Below are positions 52,661 to 62,351 of a DNA stretch of 64,000 bases, one piece after another; position 1 is the stretch's first letter, and each line of letters begins with the position of its first letter. Below the pieces are notes generated by a model. That model made no database searches. It was not told where the DNA came from and worked only from the letters and a program-made list of their open reading frames with translations. Where the stretch lies: NCBI GenBank assembly GCA_040367435.1, contig BAABWY010000001.1, forward strand, positions 372,001 through 436,000. The letters are read 5' to 3'. The position numbers were made by a program, and so were the translations under genes. The stretch comes from Hyphomicrobiales bacterium 4NK60-0047b. GTDB taxonomy: Bacteria; Pseudomonadota; Alphaproteobacteria; Rhizobiales; HXMU1428-3.

Positions 52661-53410
52661 TCAGACAACCATCCGGAGGCCTTCTAAGTCATTTTTTTTC
52701 GGATAAACACGTCTAACTTCATTAAATGAAACAGGACGAGAAATAGAGAAATTCAAAAAATTCGAACTCACGCGCAGTTTTTCCATTTCAATAAAAACTT
52801 GCGTGCGATTAATAACACCCATTTTTTTAATAATGGAAGAAACGTGACTTTTAACAGTGCTTTCTGTCAAACCAATTGATGAGGCTATCTCATTGTTAAC
52901 CGTTCCACGCATAAGAAACGTTAGGATTTTCATTTCTTTTTTGGTTAAACGATGCGAAGCCGTACACGGAAAAAAGGAAGAGTAACCTCGAACAGATACA
53001 TAAAAATTTTTACTCGAAACAGTTTGTAAATCTTGTTCTAATTTTTTAAAAACTGATCTAATTTCAAAGACAGAAAGCTGTTTCGTTAGAAAGGCTGACA
53101 CACCAAGGTATCGAACCTTTTTTCGAATATCTTCGCAATCAAATTCATTGAATAAAACAATTTTAACATTTGGATATTTAATTCTTAAATCTAGCAAAAC
53201 ATCCAGACCAAGGTCTCCAAATGACAAAAAATCCAAGACAATCAAAGACTGATGTTCATTACTAAGTTTTGTAGAAAACAAATCTTCAAGAGAATTAATT
53301 TTCTCAACAATAATATCTGAGTAGAGATCTTTAACAATGCCTTCCAATCCATCTAAATAAAGAGATTGGGTATCAATAAGGTATGCTTTTTTAAATGTTT
53401 TTTCTCTCAT
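52661..53410 (-). CDS. NarL/FixJ-type response regulator
   Basis: The product has about 249 residues from the ATG at 53410. The receiver domain retains YLIDTQSLYLDG (one acidic residue instead of two), the phosphoacceptor in LIVLDFLSFGD and the lysine in FLTKQLS. The conserved Thr/Ser position reads IVLFNEF, so phospho-signalling may be altered. The output domain is LuxR-type: RLTKKEMKILTFLMRGTVNN, ASSIGLTESTVKSHVSSIIKK. No histidine kinase gene is adjacent. It lies downstream of the porin and GMC genes and may control them. Confidence 0.87.
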   Translation of the reverse strand: MREKTFKKAYLIDTQSLYLDGLEGIVKDLYSDIIVEKINSLEDLFSTKLSNEHQSLIVLDFLSFGDLGLDVLLDLRIKYPNVKIVLFNEFDCEDIRKKVRYLGVSAFLTKQLSVFEIRSVFKKLEQDLQTVSSKNFYVSVRGYSSFFPCTASHRLTKKEMKILTFLMRGTVNNEIASSIGLTESTVKSHVSSIIKKMGVINRTQVFIEMEKLRVSSNFLNFSISRPVSFNEVRRVYPKKNDLEGLRMVV

Positions 53411-53607
53411 ACAAACTTTATCAAACAATCATATGTGTTTCCTGTCCAACGAGACAGATAATGGTAAAAATCAATGTTTTCTAAAAACAGGCAGTGAAAG
53501 CGAATAGGAGGAACTTATCACTGCCTGCATGTAGAGGGGCGCACTAGGTGGTGTAATAAAACCGTGTTGCATCCCCTCCAATTATGTTGTCTGAACTAAA
53601 CGACAGA

Positions 53608-54981
53608 TCAGAAAAAGATCACGCCGCCAGCCATAAATGAATTAACATCTTCAAACTCTTGTTTCCCAGCAACACCTGCGTCACTGAAATCAACATCAAG
53701 CTCGTAATGAACCCATTTCAACCAAACTTGCATGCTAGCTGCATCAATACTTTGAACAACACCGAGACCAAATCTAGTCAGTTCAGAATCAGTGATATTA
53801 ACAGTGTTATCAGCCGCATTCGCACAAGCTGCATCAAGTGCTGTTCCTGTAATACCATTAAAGGCACCACATAAAGACCCATCACCAGTTCTAAATAGAG
53901 CTCCGTACATATCTAGATATTGTCCGTACTCACCATAGAATGTAGTACTACCGAGTGAGTTCAATTTGGTTTTAATACCTGCTTGAACATACCAGTGATC
54001 ACTATCTGGCGCACCAGCAACATCTGCATCTTCATGACCATAAGAACCATAAACAAATAGACCAGTCGGATTGTGGAACAATGTACCGCCAACATGAGCA
54101 TAGCTTGCATCAGCATCTGCTGAACCAAATGCACCGTTAAAGCGGTCTTCGTCAGAATTTTCTGAGTAAGAACCAGAAGCCGCTACTTTGAAATCACCCC
54201 AAGTGTTTACATATGAGAATGCAACATCCCAGAAGTCATCTTCACCCCAAGAAGCCGAAAGCGTAAAGCCAGCGATTGTCGGAGTATCATAGCGAACAGA
54301 GTTAGTCCGGTCACCGGAACACTCACCACCAAAAATACCGCGTGTGCCAACACAAGAACCAAACGCCCCTAGAGGCGTCGCGCTTCTTCCTGCAACTCCA
54401 TTAGCTCCACCCTTAGGACGAAGTAGCAACCCACCAGTATCAAAGATCACATGTCCAGTCGTTTGAAGTAATGTGCCTGTTTGCATACCAGGAATAAGTG
54501 AACGGTTATCAGAAGCTTGAGATTGTAACCCCCAACTTACTTTACCAAGTTTTTCACTTTTAACCCATAAAAAGGCTTGGTCAACGAAAACACCGCCACC
54601 ACCGTTATCATCATTAGTCTGATCAGCAAAAGCGTTATCAACACCAAAACCTAAATTAATATGATAACCGGAAGACCATTCTGAATTAATCTTAGCATTA
54701 CCACTAAAGTTAATTCTTGAGCCAAGGTCATTTAGGTTATCAGCAACATAAACATCGCTCTCATCACCGTCATCCCACAACCATAGTTGTTGGCTAACGT
54801 AACCAGAAATAGTTAGAGAAACTTTGCGATTCCCCTTACGAGCAGTTGTTGCTTCAAGTGTAGCAACGCGCTCCTCAAGGTCAGCACAACAATCTCCCCC
54901 GAGATCAGCTGCATTCGCAGCCCCTCCCACTGGCAAAAGCGCCAGTGAGAAAGCCGTTGTTAATAATAGTTTTTTGAACAT
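53608..54981 (-). CDS. Alphaproteobacterial porin
   Basis: The protein has 457 residues. The signal peptide (LLLTTAFSLALLPVGGAANA) is followed by a short coiled coil, DLEERVATLEAT, and GYVSQQLWLWDDGDESDVYV, the usual start of alphaproteobacterial porins. Strands such as GFTLSASWGEDDFWDVAFSY repeat to the end, which is FMAGGVIFF with terminal Phe. It follows the GMC dehydrogenase gene by 37 bases and is likely co-transcribed, perhaps admitting the sugar substrate. Confidence 0.9.
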   Translation of the reverse strand: MFKKLLLTTAFSLALLPVGGAANAADLGGDCCADLEERVATLEATTARKGNRKVSLTISGYVSQQLWLWDDGDESDVYVADNLNDLGSRINFSGNAKINSEWSSGYHINLGFGVDNAFADQTNDDNGGGGVFVDQAFLWVKSEKLGKVSWGLQSQASDNRSLIPGMQTGTLLQTTGHVIFDTGGLLLRPKGGANGVAGRSATPLGAFGSCVGTRGIFGGECSGDRTNSVRYDTPTIAGFTLSASWGEDDFWDVAFSYVNTWGDFKVAASGSYSENSDEDRFNGAFGSADADASYAHVGGTLFHNPTGLFVYGSYGHEDADVAGAPDSDHWYVQAGIKTKLNSLGSTTFYGEYGQYLDMYGALFRTGDGSLCGAFNGITGTALDAACANAADNTVNITDSELTRFGLGVVQSIDAASMQVWLKWVHYELDVDFSDAGVAGKQEFEDVNSFMAGGVIFF

Positions 54982-55017
54982 TTAGTGTCCCCCAAAAGTT
55001 TAGTTAAAAAATTACAC

Positions 55018-56598
55018 CTAAAGTTTACCTGCGTTCAGCTGCTTACTAATGTATTCAGCTTGTCTAATTGCTAGTGCAACAATTGTTAGTGTCGGGTTTT
55101 CAGATCCACTTGAAGTGAACTGACTACCGTCCGATACAAAGAGGTTGCTAACTTCATGCGCTTGACCCCATTTATTCACAACGCCATCTTTCGCATCGGC
55201 ACTCATTCTATTCGTGCCCATGTTATGACTAGCTGGATAAGCAGGAAGGTTATAAACTTCCTTAGACCCAACAGATTCATAGATATTTTTCATTGTGGTA
55301 TAAGCGTGGTTAGTCATATTCACATCATTGATGTGAGGTGTCTTAGCGACGATCGGTACAGGCAAGCCGTACTGATCTTTTTCAGTATCATGTAAAGTGA
55401 TCCGGTTTTGCTCTTGGGCAAGATCTTCACCGCAAATCCAAACACCTGACATGTACTTATATTTCTCAAGAGCGCTTGCAACACCACGTCCCCAACCAGT
55501 TGGTCCAGGCACCATGAATGCTGAAAGGAAAGGAAGTCCTAAAGACAGAACTTCTAATTGATAACCACCAGTAAATCCGCGTTTAGTATTATTATGAGCT
55601 TCATCACTAACAATACCAGCAACAGTTGTACCGCGGTGCATATTCACTGGTTTAGGCAAAACACCATAAACACCAGCAGTTGTATGCGTCATATAGTTCT
55701 TACCGACTTGACCAGATGTTCCGTTAGCTAAACCATTCGGGAACATGCTTGATTCAGAGTTCAATAATAAGCGAGGTGATTCAATTGAGTTACCAGCAAC
55801 ACAAACAGCTCTAGCTTTTTGCTTATGAACCTTGCCATCTAAATCAGCATAAACAACACCGTTCACCTTACCTGATTTATCATGCTCAATCTTAAGAACC
55901 ATTGAGTTTGGACGAACTTCACACTTGCCAGTTTTTTCAGCACGTGGAATTTCTGTATACATCGTTGACCATTTGGCACCGATCTTACAACCCTGCATAC
56001 AAAAACCAATTTGTTGACAAGCAGGACGACCATCACGGTCAACAGAGTTAATCGCCATTGGTCCAGAAACTATTTCTTTCATACCCATCCGGCGAGCGCC
56101 TTCGGCAAGAACGCGGAAGTCATTGTTCCAAGGAAGGTGAGGCATACCAGTTGTTTCACCAGTCACACCCATCTTGTCTTCAGCCTTTTTATAGTAAGGC
56201 AAAAGTTCTTTAAGACCGATAGGCCAGTCAAGCACATTAGCACCAGCAACCGCACCATTCGTAGTCTTCATCTTAAATTCATGTTCTTGAAAACGAAGTG
56301 AAACACCAGCCCAGTGAACTGTTGAACCACCAACACCTTTAACAATCCATGCCGGAAGGTTTGGGTGGTTTTGCGCACCATGCCAGCCACCAGCTGAATA
56401 GCGCTTATCAAGCCAAGAAATTTTAGAAAACATTGCCCATTCGTCGTTCTCAATATCATCCATTGTAAACCGTTTACCAGCTTCAAGAACAACAGAGCGA
56501 ATACCTTTTTGGGCTAACTCATTTGCAAGTGTACCACCACCCGCACCAGAGCCAACAATAACAATTACGCTATCATCATTAAGATCAAATTTTGCCAT
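55018..56598 (-). CDS. GMC oxidoreductase, large subunit of a gluconate/sugar dehydrogenase-type complex
   Basis: The protein has 526 residues. FAD is bound by VIVIVGSGAGGGTLANELAQ and the GMC family block VGGSTVHWAGVSLRF follows. A cysteine cluster, ACQQIGFCMQGCKIGAK, could hold an iron-sulfur cluster as in membrane-linked sugar dehydrogenases. The C-terminal catalytic region has SHNMGTNRMSADA and GSENPTLTIVALAIR. The start overlaps the stop of the small-subunit gene by one base (TAATG). A cytochrome c subunit, normally third, is not in this cluster. Confidence 0.92.
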   Translation of the reverse strand: MAKFDLNDDSVIVIVGSGAGGGTLANELAQKGIRSVVLEAGKRFTMDDIENDEWAMFSKISWLDKRYSAGGWHGAQNHPNLPAWIVKGVGGSTVHWAGVSLRFQEHEFKMKTTNGAVAGANVLDWPIGLKELLPYYKKAEDKMGVTGETTGMPHLPWNNDFRVLAEGARRMGMKEIVSGPMAINSVDRDGRPACQQIGFCMQGCKIGAKWSTMYTEIPRAEKTGKCEVRPNSMVLKIEHDKSGKVNGVVYADLDGKVHKQKARAVCVAGNSIESPRLLLNSESSMFPNGLANGTSGQVGKNYMTHTTAGVYGVLPKPVNMHRGTTVAGIVSDEAHNNTKRGFTGGYQLEVLSLGLPFLSAFMVPGPTGWGRGVASALEKYKYMSGVWICGEDLAQEQNRITLHDTEKDQYGLPVPIVAKTPHINDVNMTNHAYTTMKNIYESVGSKEVYNLPAYPASHNMGTNRMSADAKDGVVNKWGQAHEVSNLFVSDGSQFTSSGSENPTLTIVALAIRQAEYISKQLNAGKL

Positions 56599-57176
56599 TA
56601 TTTTTTGCCTCCCTTAACGCGTGGATCTTGAGGTAGCCATGTCATGTCACTAAAACCACGGTCGATATAACCACCGTGCTCATGAGAAGAGCCCTCATAT
56701 CCAAACTTAGGAAACAGGTCCTTGTTATTATAAAGACCAAAAAGCAAACCGCCTCTTACCTTTTGAAAGAAACCACCAAGTTCAATGTGACGAAGCAAAG
56801 CTTCACGCGCCCCATAAGAACTAATTTGCGTATAAGATTTACCGTGAATTTTTTTGGCGCTAGCGTTTAAGGCAGTTAAACCATCTGTCAGCAACTTATC
56901 AGTAGCTGCATCAGTACCAGCTTCTTTGATCAAACCATCAACCACATTCACATATGGTTTATCATCAAGAAAACCGTCATGAGGATAAATATCCTTCGCC
57001 ATTTGCAATAAGAATTTTTTATCAATTCCCTTGCCACCTTTAGCAGAAGCTACAGGTACGGCCGCCTGCGATGTTAGTCCCACAACAGCAGTTGAAGCAA
57101 ACAGCGCTTTTAACAATTGGCGCCGATTAAACAACAAAGGCACCCTGGAGATGTAACTCTCCCAATTAATAATCAT
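56598..57176 (-). CDS. Gluconate 2-dehydrogenase subunit 3-type protein (Tat-exported)
   Basis: The protein has 192 residues. A twin-arginine signal, LLFNRRQLLKALFASTAVVG, leads to the mature protein with DIYPHDGFLDDKPYVNVVDG, SYGAREALLRHIELGGFFQK and SSHEHGGYIDRGF. Family members are small subunits that carry the FAD-containing partner through the Tat system, since the partner has no signal of its own. It is first in the operon followed by the GMC and porin genes. Confidence 0.9.
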   Translation of the reverse strand: MIINWESYISRVPLLFNRRQLLKALFASTAVVGLTSQAAVPVASAKGGKGIDKKFLLQMAKDIYPHDGFLDDKPYVNVVDGLIKEAGTDAATDKLLTDGLTALNASAKKIHGKSYTQISSYGAREALLRHIELGGFFQKVRGGLLFGLYNNKDLFPKFGYEGSSHEHGGYIDRGFSDMTWLPQDPRVKGGKK

Positions 57177-57789
57177 ATTGTTCTCCCCTCAAAGTCTGAA
57201 GCTTTGATTTTTTGGCTTTCGTATTTTTTTTACATCTCAGCTATTTTATAAAAATTGCCTAGAAGCATTATTCAAAGAAAACCACTGATATTTAATCCGT
57301 AATCAGAAAGTACGTATTCCTCTTTCGGAAAGTACCTAGATAAAAAGCAAAGCCCATGCCAGAAGAAGAAAAAGAACAACAATCAGCCATTTGTTCAAAA
57401 TCATTAAGGATAAAAAAATAGATTTTTATCGAACATTAACAACGAGTTAAGAAGAGGGGGTGTAGAAATCAAAACAAATAAGAAAAACATAACGTATAAA
57501 AAAAAATTGCAAATAAGTGAAGCATGATTGAACCACTAGTAGCGTCAGTTGTTCCAGTCACTACAAATAAAAAAACAAGATGATCTAACTTCTAGAATTC
57601 AATCAAAACCAATCAAAATCGATTAATCCAGACTCAATATTTCACCAAAATCCAAACTTACGGTATAAACCTTAAAATAAGAAAGGTCGTACTTTTGACT
57701 AGGCTGGATTGATAAAGAGCAACAAACTATGTAATTTTAAAATGGGTGGGTAAGCAGATTAATTTTATTTTTTAGAAAGGTTACACCTC
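57177..57789 (+). other. Divergent control region of the GMC operon and the acoR-like gene
   Basis: I see no gene in these 613 bases. The box GAAAGTAC occurs at 57306-57313 and 57328-57335, 22 bases apart (two helical turns), and its inverse GTACTTT lies at 57689-57695. These are candidate regulator sites for either flanking operon. Two tiny frames (57356 and 57524) lack ribosome sites. Confidence 0.5.
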
Positions 57790-59757
57790 ATGGGAGATGA
57801 GCTTGCATACCAAGACCATAGGGATTTAATCGTAAAAAATTCTTGGCGGCGATGCAAAAACCAATTTCAATTAGATAGAGAAGCCCGCAAGCCTATTGAT
57901 GTCTTATCCGAGAATGAAGTGAGGTTAAGACAAGACTCCCTCCATCATTTTTTAGAGCACAGTGCAGAGGTCATCACCGCTGTTAGGCGCTTAGCAAAAC
58001 AAAGTGATTATTGTGTACTAATCGCAGATGGTTCTGGTGTAACGGTAAATGAATTTGCAGATACAGTCGAAAGTTCAGAGTACCGCAACCACGGCCTTAT
58101 AACTGGCTCAGTATGGAATGAAGATAACATCGGTACAAATGGGATCGGAACCTGCCTCGCTAATAAACAATGCACAACCATCAGCGGTATAGAACATTAC
58201 GCAGATCATCTCAAAAACTTCACATGCACAGCAGCTCCAATTTTCGATACACAAGAAAAAATCATCGGTGCCATAAACATTTCTCGTATGGTATCAGAAG
58301 ATTATATAGAAAGCTTCTTCACTCATAGCTTCATTCAAGAAGCTGCAAAACAAATTAGCGCAAATATATTTTTATCTTTATTTAAAGACCACAATATCAT
58401 TTCTTGCTCTCCCTATTCCAATGTATCACTCTATGAATCCAAAGCCCTACTAGCTTTTGATGATAACGGTATTATCCAAGGTGCCACTAAAGATTGCTTA
58501 GAAATCCTGGGCGAACTGGAGTTATATAATTTAGTTGGGCAATCCCTCGAGACAATAATCCCAGAACCTGTAGAAAGAATATTTTCAAAACAAAAACATT
58601 TCTTAGAAATCAAAGAAGGCCCCATGGCCAACAACTTCGTAAAAGGTCTTCGCATTAGTGCAAATGTAACCTCTGACAGAGCATTACCAATTTTACGAAA
58701 AAAACATACCGCAAAAAAAATCCTTATAGAAAACTCTACAGAATCTGAAAATGATAGATTTGAAGACTTTTCTGGATCAGAAAAAAATGTACAAAGATGT
58801 GTTGAAATTGGAAAACGACTGATCAACAAAGACATCCCTCTACTCTTATTAGGAGAGACTGGTGTTGGTAAAGACACTTTAGCTAAGCTCTTACATGAAA
58901 CAAGCGATAGAAAAGACCAACCTTTCGTGGCACTAAACTGTGCTGCTATTCCCCCATCACTAATGGACAGTGAACTTTTTGGCTATATGCCAGGTACATT
59001 CACAGACGGTTTGAAAGATGGAAAAAAAGGTAAAATTCTCGCTAGTAATAAAGGCACTCTCTTTCTAGATGAAATTGGCGACATGCCAATCAACCTTCAA
59101 GCCCACCTCTTAAGAGTTTTGGAAGAAAGGGAAGTGACACCATTAGGAGCTGTAGAACCAATCCCAGTGGACATAAAAGTTATTTGCGCAACCCATAAAA
59201 ATATATCAGAGCTCATAGAACAAGGCCTATTCAGACAAGATTTATTGTATCGTATTAAAGGTGCCGAAATAACATTACCTCCGTTGAGGGAAAGAACAAA
59301 CTTACAAGAAATCATTCATCACATTCTCTCATCTCAGCCAGATGAAACTGAAAAAAACATAACAATTTCCAATGACGTTATGAATATTTTTGAAAATTAT
59401 AACTGGCCTGGAAACATCCGAGAATTAAAAAGTGTCATACGTTATGCCCTATGTTTTTGCGATGGAAAAACAATAAAAGAAGACGATCTTCCCGAACAAC
59501 TGCTCCAAATGTTCAACGCCGGCTCTATCGATAATAATACCAATAATATTTTAAAAGATATAGTTTCAAACAAAGAAAATAGTTTTTCTTTAGAAGCTAC
59601 AAAGTCATCTAGTGAAGCTAAGATTCTTCAAAACATTCTCATTAGAAACAATTGGAACATCACAACAACGGCTGAAAAATTAGAAATTAGTCGCTCAACC
59701 CTGCATCGCAAAATAAAAAAATATGGCATTGTAGCCCCCAATAAAATGGGAGAATAA
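57790..59757 (+). CDS. acoR: Sigma-54-dependent activator, AcoR-like
   Basis: The protein has 655 residues. An N-terminal GAF-type sensor (about 60-200, ADGSGVTVNEFAD and DNIGTNGIGTCL) is followed by a central PAS-like part and an AAA+ domain (about 335-560). Walker A is LGETGVGKDTLA (Lys361) and Walker B is GTLFLDEIGDMP. The Fis-type HTH ends the protein (WNITTTAEKLEISRSTLHRK). The sigma-54-contacting loop reads GTFTDG at 402-407 instead of GAFTGA. The adjacent aco operon has a sigma-54 promoter, so acetoin catabolism is the expected target. Confidence 0.92.
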   Translation: MGDELAYQDHRDLIVKNSWRRCKNQFQLDREARKPIDVLSENEVRLRQDSLHHFLEHSAEVITAVRRLAKQSDYCVLIADGSGVTVNEFADTVESSEYRNHGLITGSVWNEDNIGTNGIGTCLANKQCTTISGIEHYADHLKNFTCTAAPIFDTQEKIIGAINISRMVSEDYIESFFTHSFIQEAAKQISANIFLSLFKDHNIISCSPYSNVSLYESKALLAFDDNGIIQGATKDCLEILGELELYNLVGQSLETIIPEPVERIFSKQKHFLEIKEGPMANNFVKGLRISANVTSDRALPILRKKHTAKKILIENSTESENDRFEDFSGSEKNVQRCVEIGKRLINKDIPLLLLGETGVGKDTLAKLLHETSDRKDQPFVALNCAAIPPSLMDSELFGYMPGTFTDGLKDGKKGKILASNKGTLFLDEIGDMPINLQAHLLRVLEEREVTPLGAVEPIPVDIKVICATHKNISELIEQGLFRQDLLYRIKGAEITLPPLRERTNLQEIIHHILSSQPDETEKNITISNDVMNIFENYNWPGNIRELKSVIRYALCFCDGKTIKEDDLPEQLLQMFNAGSIDNNTNNILKDIVSNKENSFSLEATKSSSEAKILQNILIRNNWNITTTAEKLEISRSTLHRKIKKYGIVAPNKMGE

Positions 59758-59840
59758 TATGTTCATTAAAAAACAAATCCCTAGACTATAAATTATAAAG
59801 TTACCCACTCCCTATGAGATATAATTTTTACCCTAAACAC

Positions 59841-59877
59841 CCTGTCGCAAAGCTGCGACAGGAGGGGCGTTTTAGTG
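59841..59877 (+). terminator. Intrinsic terminator after the acoR-like gene
   Basis: CCTGTCGCA (59841-59849) pairs with TGCGACAGG (59854-59862), followed by AGGGGCGTTTT. It separates the regulator gene from the aco operon promoter. Confidence 0.82.
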
Positions 59878-59934
59878 TCTAGGCCATCCACTCTCTAAAA
59901 CAGTAACACCAACAAAAACAAATACTTAAGAAAA

Positions 59935-59950
59935 TGGCACGCTCTATGCT
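59935..59950 (+). promoter_or_regulatory. Sigma-54 promoter of the aco operon
   Basis: TGGCACGCTCTATGCT fits the -24 TGGCACG and -12 TTGC consensus, with the first T of the -12 element changed to A. The GG-to-GC spacing is correct. Transcription would begin near 59961, about 50 bases before the acoA start. Confidence 0.88.
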
Positions 59951-60011
59951 GTTACTAATCTCATAATAAATTCTTTGAACCAATTAAAAAATATGAGGGA
60001 GGTGTTAAGAA

Positions 60012-60998
60012 TTGTTACCAACATCTGAGAAAAAAAAGTGGATGTATGAAAACATGTTGGTTAGTCGTTTTTTTGAAGAAGCGATGGAAGCCATTTACAT
60101 GGAGGGTAAAACTCCAGTCTTTAATATGGCTGAAGGACCTATCCCTGGCGAAATGCACCTGTCCACTGGTCAAGAACCATGTGCTGTTGGTGTTTGTGCT
60201 CACTTAAGACCGTCCGATGTCGTCACAGCAACACATAGACCCCACCACCAAGCTATTGCTAAAGGTGTTGATTTAAAAATGATGGCTGCTGAAATCTTTG
60301 GTAAAAAAACGGGTCTTAGTGGTGGTCGTGGTGGCCATATGCATATCTTCGATGCGGATGTAAACTTTGCTTGTTCAGGAATTATTGCACAAGGACTAGG
60401 CCCAGCTGTCGGTGCTGCTCTTTCAAAGCAAATGAAGGGTGACGATTCAGTCGCTGTCGCATTCCTCGGAGAAGGTGCCGTGAACCAGGGCGCATTTCAT
60501 GAAGCATTAAATCTTGCTGCCGTTTGGAAGCTACCCGTAATTTTCGTCGTTGAAGATAATTCATGGGGCATTTCAGTTTCAAAGGCTGAGTCAACCGCTG
60601 TTAAGCATAATGCTGTACGTGCCCAAGCTTATAATATGCCAGGACGGTTTATTGCAGATAATGACCCAATCGCTTTATACGATGTCGCGGGTATCGCCAT
60701 TGAAGACGCAAGAGCTGGAAAAGGTCCAACCTTAATTGAAGTTGAAACGACTAGATTAGCTGGTCACTTCATGGGAGATGCTGAGGGCTACAGACCAGAT
60801 GGTGAACTTGATCTATTGAAATCAAAAGATCCAATCATCCGTATGAAAAAACTATTGATCGACGAGGGAGTTCTTTCAGAAGACGAAAATCTTCAAATAA
60901 CTCTGAAAGCACAAAAGCTCGTAGATGAAGCAATAGAATTCGCACGCTCAAGTGACTACCCCGAACCTGCAGAAGCACTTGAAAAAGTCTTTGTTTAA
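60012..60998 (+). CDS. acoA: Acetoin dehydrogenase E1 alpha subunit
   Basis: The TTG at 60012 has GAGGGAGGT eight bases before it, so I accept it; 328 residues. Thiamine-diphosphate binding is shown by VAFLGEGAVNQGAFHEALNL and VVEDNSWGIS. The phosphorylation-loop-like region is TRLAGHFMGDAEGYR. The enzyme decarboxylates acetoin on TPP to give acetaldehyde plus a hydroxyethyl group passed to lipoate. E1 beta follows. Confidence 0.93.
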   Translation: MLPTSEKKKWMYENMLVSRFFEEAMEAIYMEGKTPVFNMAEGPIPGEMHLSTGQEPCAVGVCAHLRPSDVVTATHRPHHQAIAKGVDLKMMAAEIFGKKTGLSGGRGGHMHIFDADVNFACSGIIAQGLGPAVGAALSKQMKGDDSVAVAFLGEGAVNQGAFHEALNLAAVWKLPVIFVVEDNSWGISVSKAESTAVKHNAVRAQAYNMPGRFIADNDPIALYDVAGIAIEDARAGKGPTLIEVETTRLAGHFMGDAEGYRPDGELDLLKSKDPIIRMKKLLIDEGVLSEDENLQITLKAQKLVDEAIEFARSSDYPEPAEALEKVFV

Positions 60999-61088
60999 CA
61001 ACCTCGTTGTTATCCAGAGATTCAATATGAACTTTCAAAATTAAAAAAATGAAGGGACAGACAGAACAAATGTCTGTCGAATTATCAT

Positions 61089-62102
61089 ATGGAAAATGAA
61101 CGTAAACTCACCATTGCCCGCTCAATGGCAGAAGCAACCGCACAAGAAATGCGCCGTGATGACGATGTCTTTGTTATGGGAGAAGACATCGGAAAACTCG
61201 GCGGCGTTTATGGTAACACTAGAGGTTTAATAGAAGAATTTGGGTCCTCTAGAATACGCGACACACCAATTTCAGAAACAGCTTTCATCGGTGCAGCAGT
61301 GGGTGCAGCTCAAGATGGCATGCGACCAATTGTCGAATTAATGTTCGTCGATTTCTTCGGTGTTTGTTTTGACGCAATATACAATCTCATGGCCAAAAAT
61401 ATTTATTTCTCTGGCGGCAAATTCCAGGTTCCAATGGTGTTAATGACATCTGGCGGTGGCGGTTATTCTGACGGTGGTCAGCACTCACAGGTACTATACG
61501 GCACCTTTGCTCATCTGCCTGGAATGAAAGTTGTCTGCCCAAGCAATGCATATGATGCAAAAGGCCTAATGACAACAGCCATTAGAGATAACAACCCTGT
61601 TGTCTATATGTATCATAAAAGTCTGCAAGGTATGGGCTGGCTCGGCACCGAACAAGGGGCGACAGTTCACACACCAGAAGAAGAATACACAATTCCTTTT
61701 GGAGTAGCCAAAATTGTCAAAGAAGGATCTGATGTCACTATCGTTGGTGTCGGCCTTGGCGTCCACAATGGTTTAAAAGCAGCAAAGCTCCTAGAAGAAA
61801 AAGGCGTAAACGCTGAAGTTGTAGATCTACGAACGCTTGTCCCCTTAGACAGAGACACTGTTTTTAATTCAGTTAAAAAAACTGGTCACCTCATCGTTGT
61901 CGATGAGGATTATCAAAGTTACGGACTAACTGGCGAGATTATAGCCACCATTGCAGAGAGAGATATCACAGCTCTAAAAGCCTCTCCACAAAGAGTAGCA
62001 TACCCAGATATTCCAATCCCATTTTCTCGGCCAATGGAGCGTTTTGCTCTGCCAAACCCAGAAAAAATTGTCAATGCTTATGCAAAAATGAAGGAACAAT
62101 AA
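61089..62102 (+). CDS. acoB: Acetoin dehydrogenase E1 beta subunit
   Basis: The protein has 337 residues. Family motifs include VFVMGEDIGKLGGVYGNTRG, RIRDTPISETAFIGAAVGAA, MTSGGGGYSDGGQHSQVLYG and the C-terminal VDEDYQSYGLTGEI. It forms the E1 heterotetramer with E1 alpha. It starts 90 bases after acoA and is followed by the lipoyl-protein gene after two bases. Confidence 0.94.
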   Translation: MENERKLTIARSMAEATAQEMRRDDDVFVMGEDIGKLGGVYGNTRGLIEEFGSSRIRDTPISETAFIGAAVGAAQDGMRPIVELMFVDFFGVCFDAIYNLMAKNIYFSGGKFQVPMVLMTSGGGGYSDGGQHSQVLYGTFAHLPGMKVVCPSNAYDAKGLMTTAIRDNNPVVYMYHKSLQGMGWLGTEQGATVHTPEEEYTIPFGVAKIVKEGSDVTIVGVGLGVHNGLKAAKLLEEKGVNAEVVDLRTLVPLDRDTVFNSVKKTGHLIVVDEDYQSYGLTGEIIATIAERDITALKASPQRVAYPDIPIPFSRPMERFALPNPEKIVNAYAKMKEQ

Positions 62103-62104
62103 GA

Positions 62105-62332
62105 ATGGACGTTACAATTCCAACAACACTTTGGGATGAAGATTCAGACGCAGTAATCACTAGCTGGTTAGTAAGTGATGGAGCAGCTGTAAATGAAGGA
62201 GATCTAATTGCAGAAATCATGGTTGAAAAAATTCAGCATGAAATTCATGCCCCAAAAACAGGAACAATCACAATCAGTCAAGCCGTTGAAGCCGTCGTCG
62301 CAAAAGGCGGCACAATTGGCTCAATCGCTTAA
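62105..62332 (+). CDS. Free-standing lipoyl-domain protein of acetoin dehydrogenase
   Basis: The protein has 75 residues forming a complete lipoyl domain. The lipoylated lysine is in IMVEKIQHEIHAPKTG, an EKxx-type site similar to other AcoC lipoyl arms, and VSDGAAVNEGDLIAEI precedes it. It is separate from the E2 core, which begins 20 bases later in another frame. The frame of the E2 gene is open across most of this gene (from 62208), so a shift could join the two, but the independent start at 62352 makes this unnecessary. Confidence 0.9.
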   Translation: MDVTIPTTLWDEDSDAVITSWLVSDGAAVNEGDLIAEIMVEKIQHEIHAPKTGTITISQAVEAVVAKGGTIGSIA

Positions 62333-62351
62333 ATCCAGTGGGGCAAATTTA

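Noticed and set aside
62208-62351. Upstream extension of the E2 frame through the lipoyl gene
   Set aside because: The upstream part is a shifted reading of the lipoyl gene; the independent ATG at 62352 and intact lipoyl stop explain both products without frameshifting.
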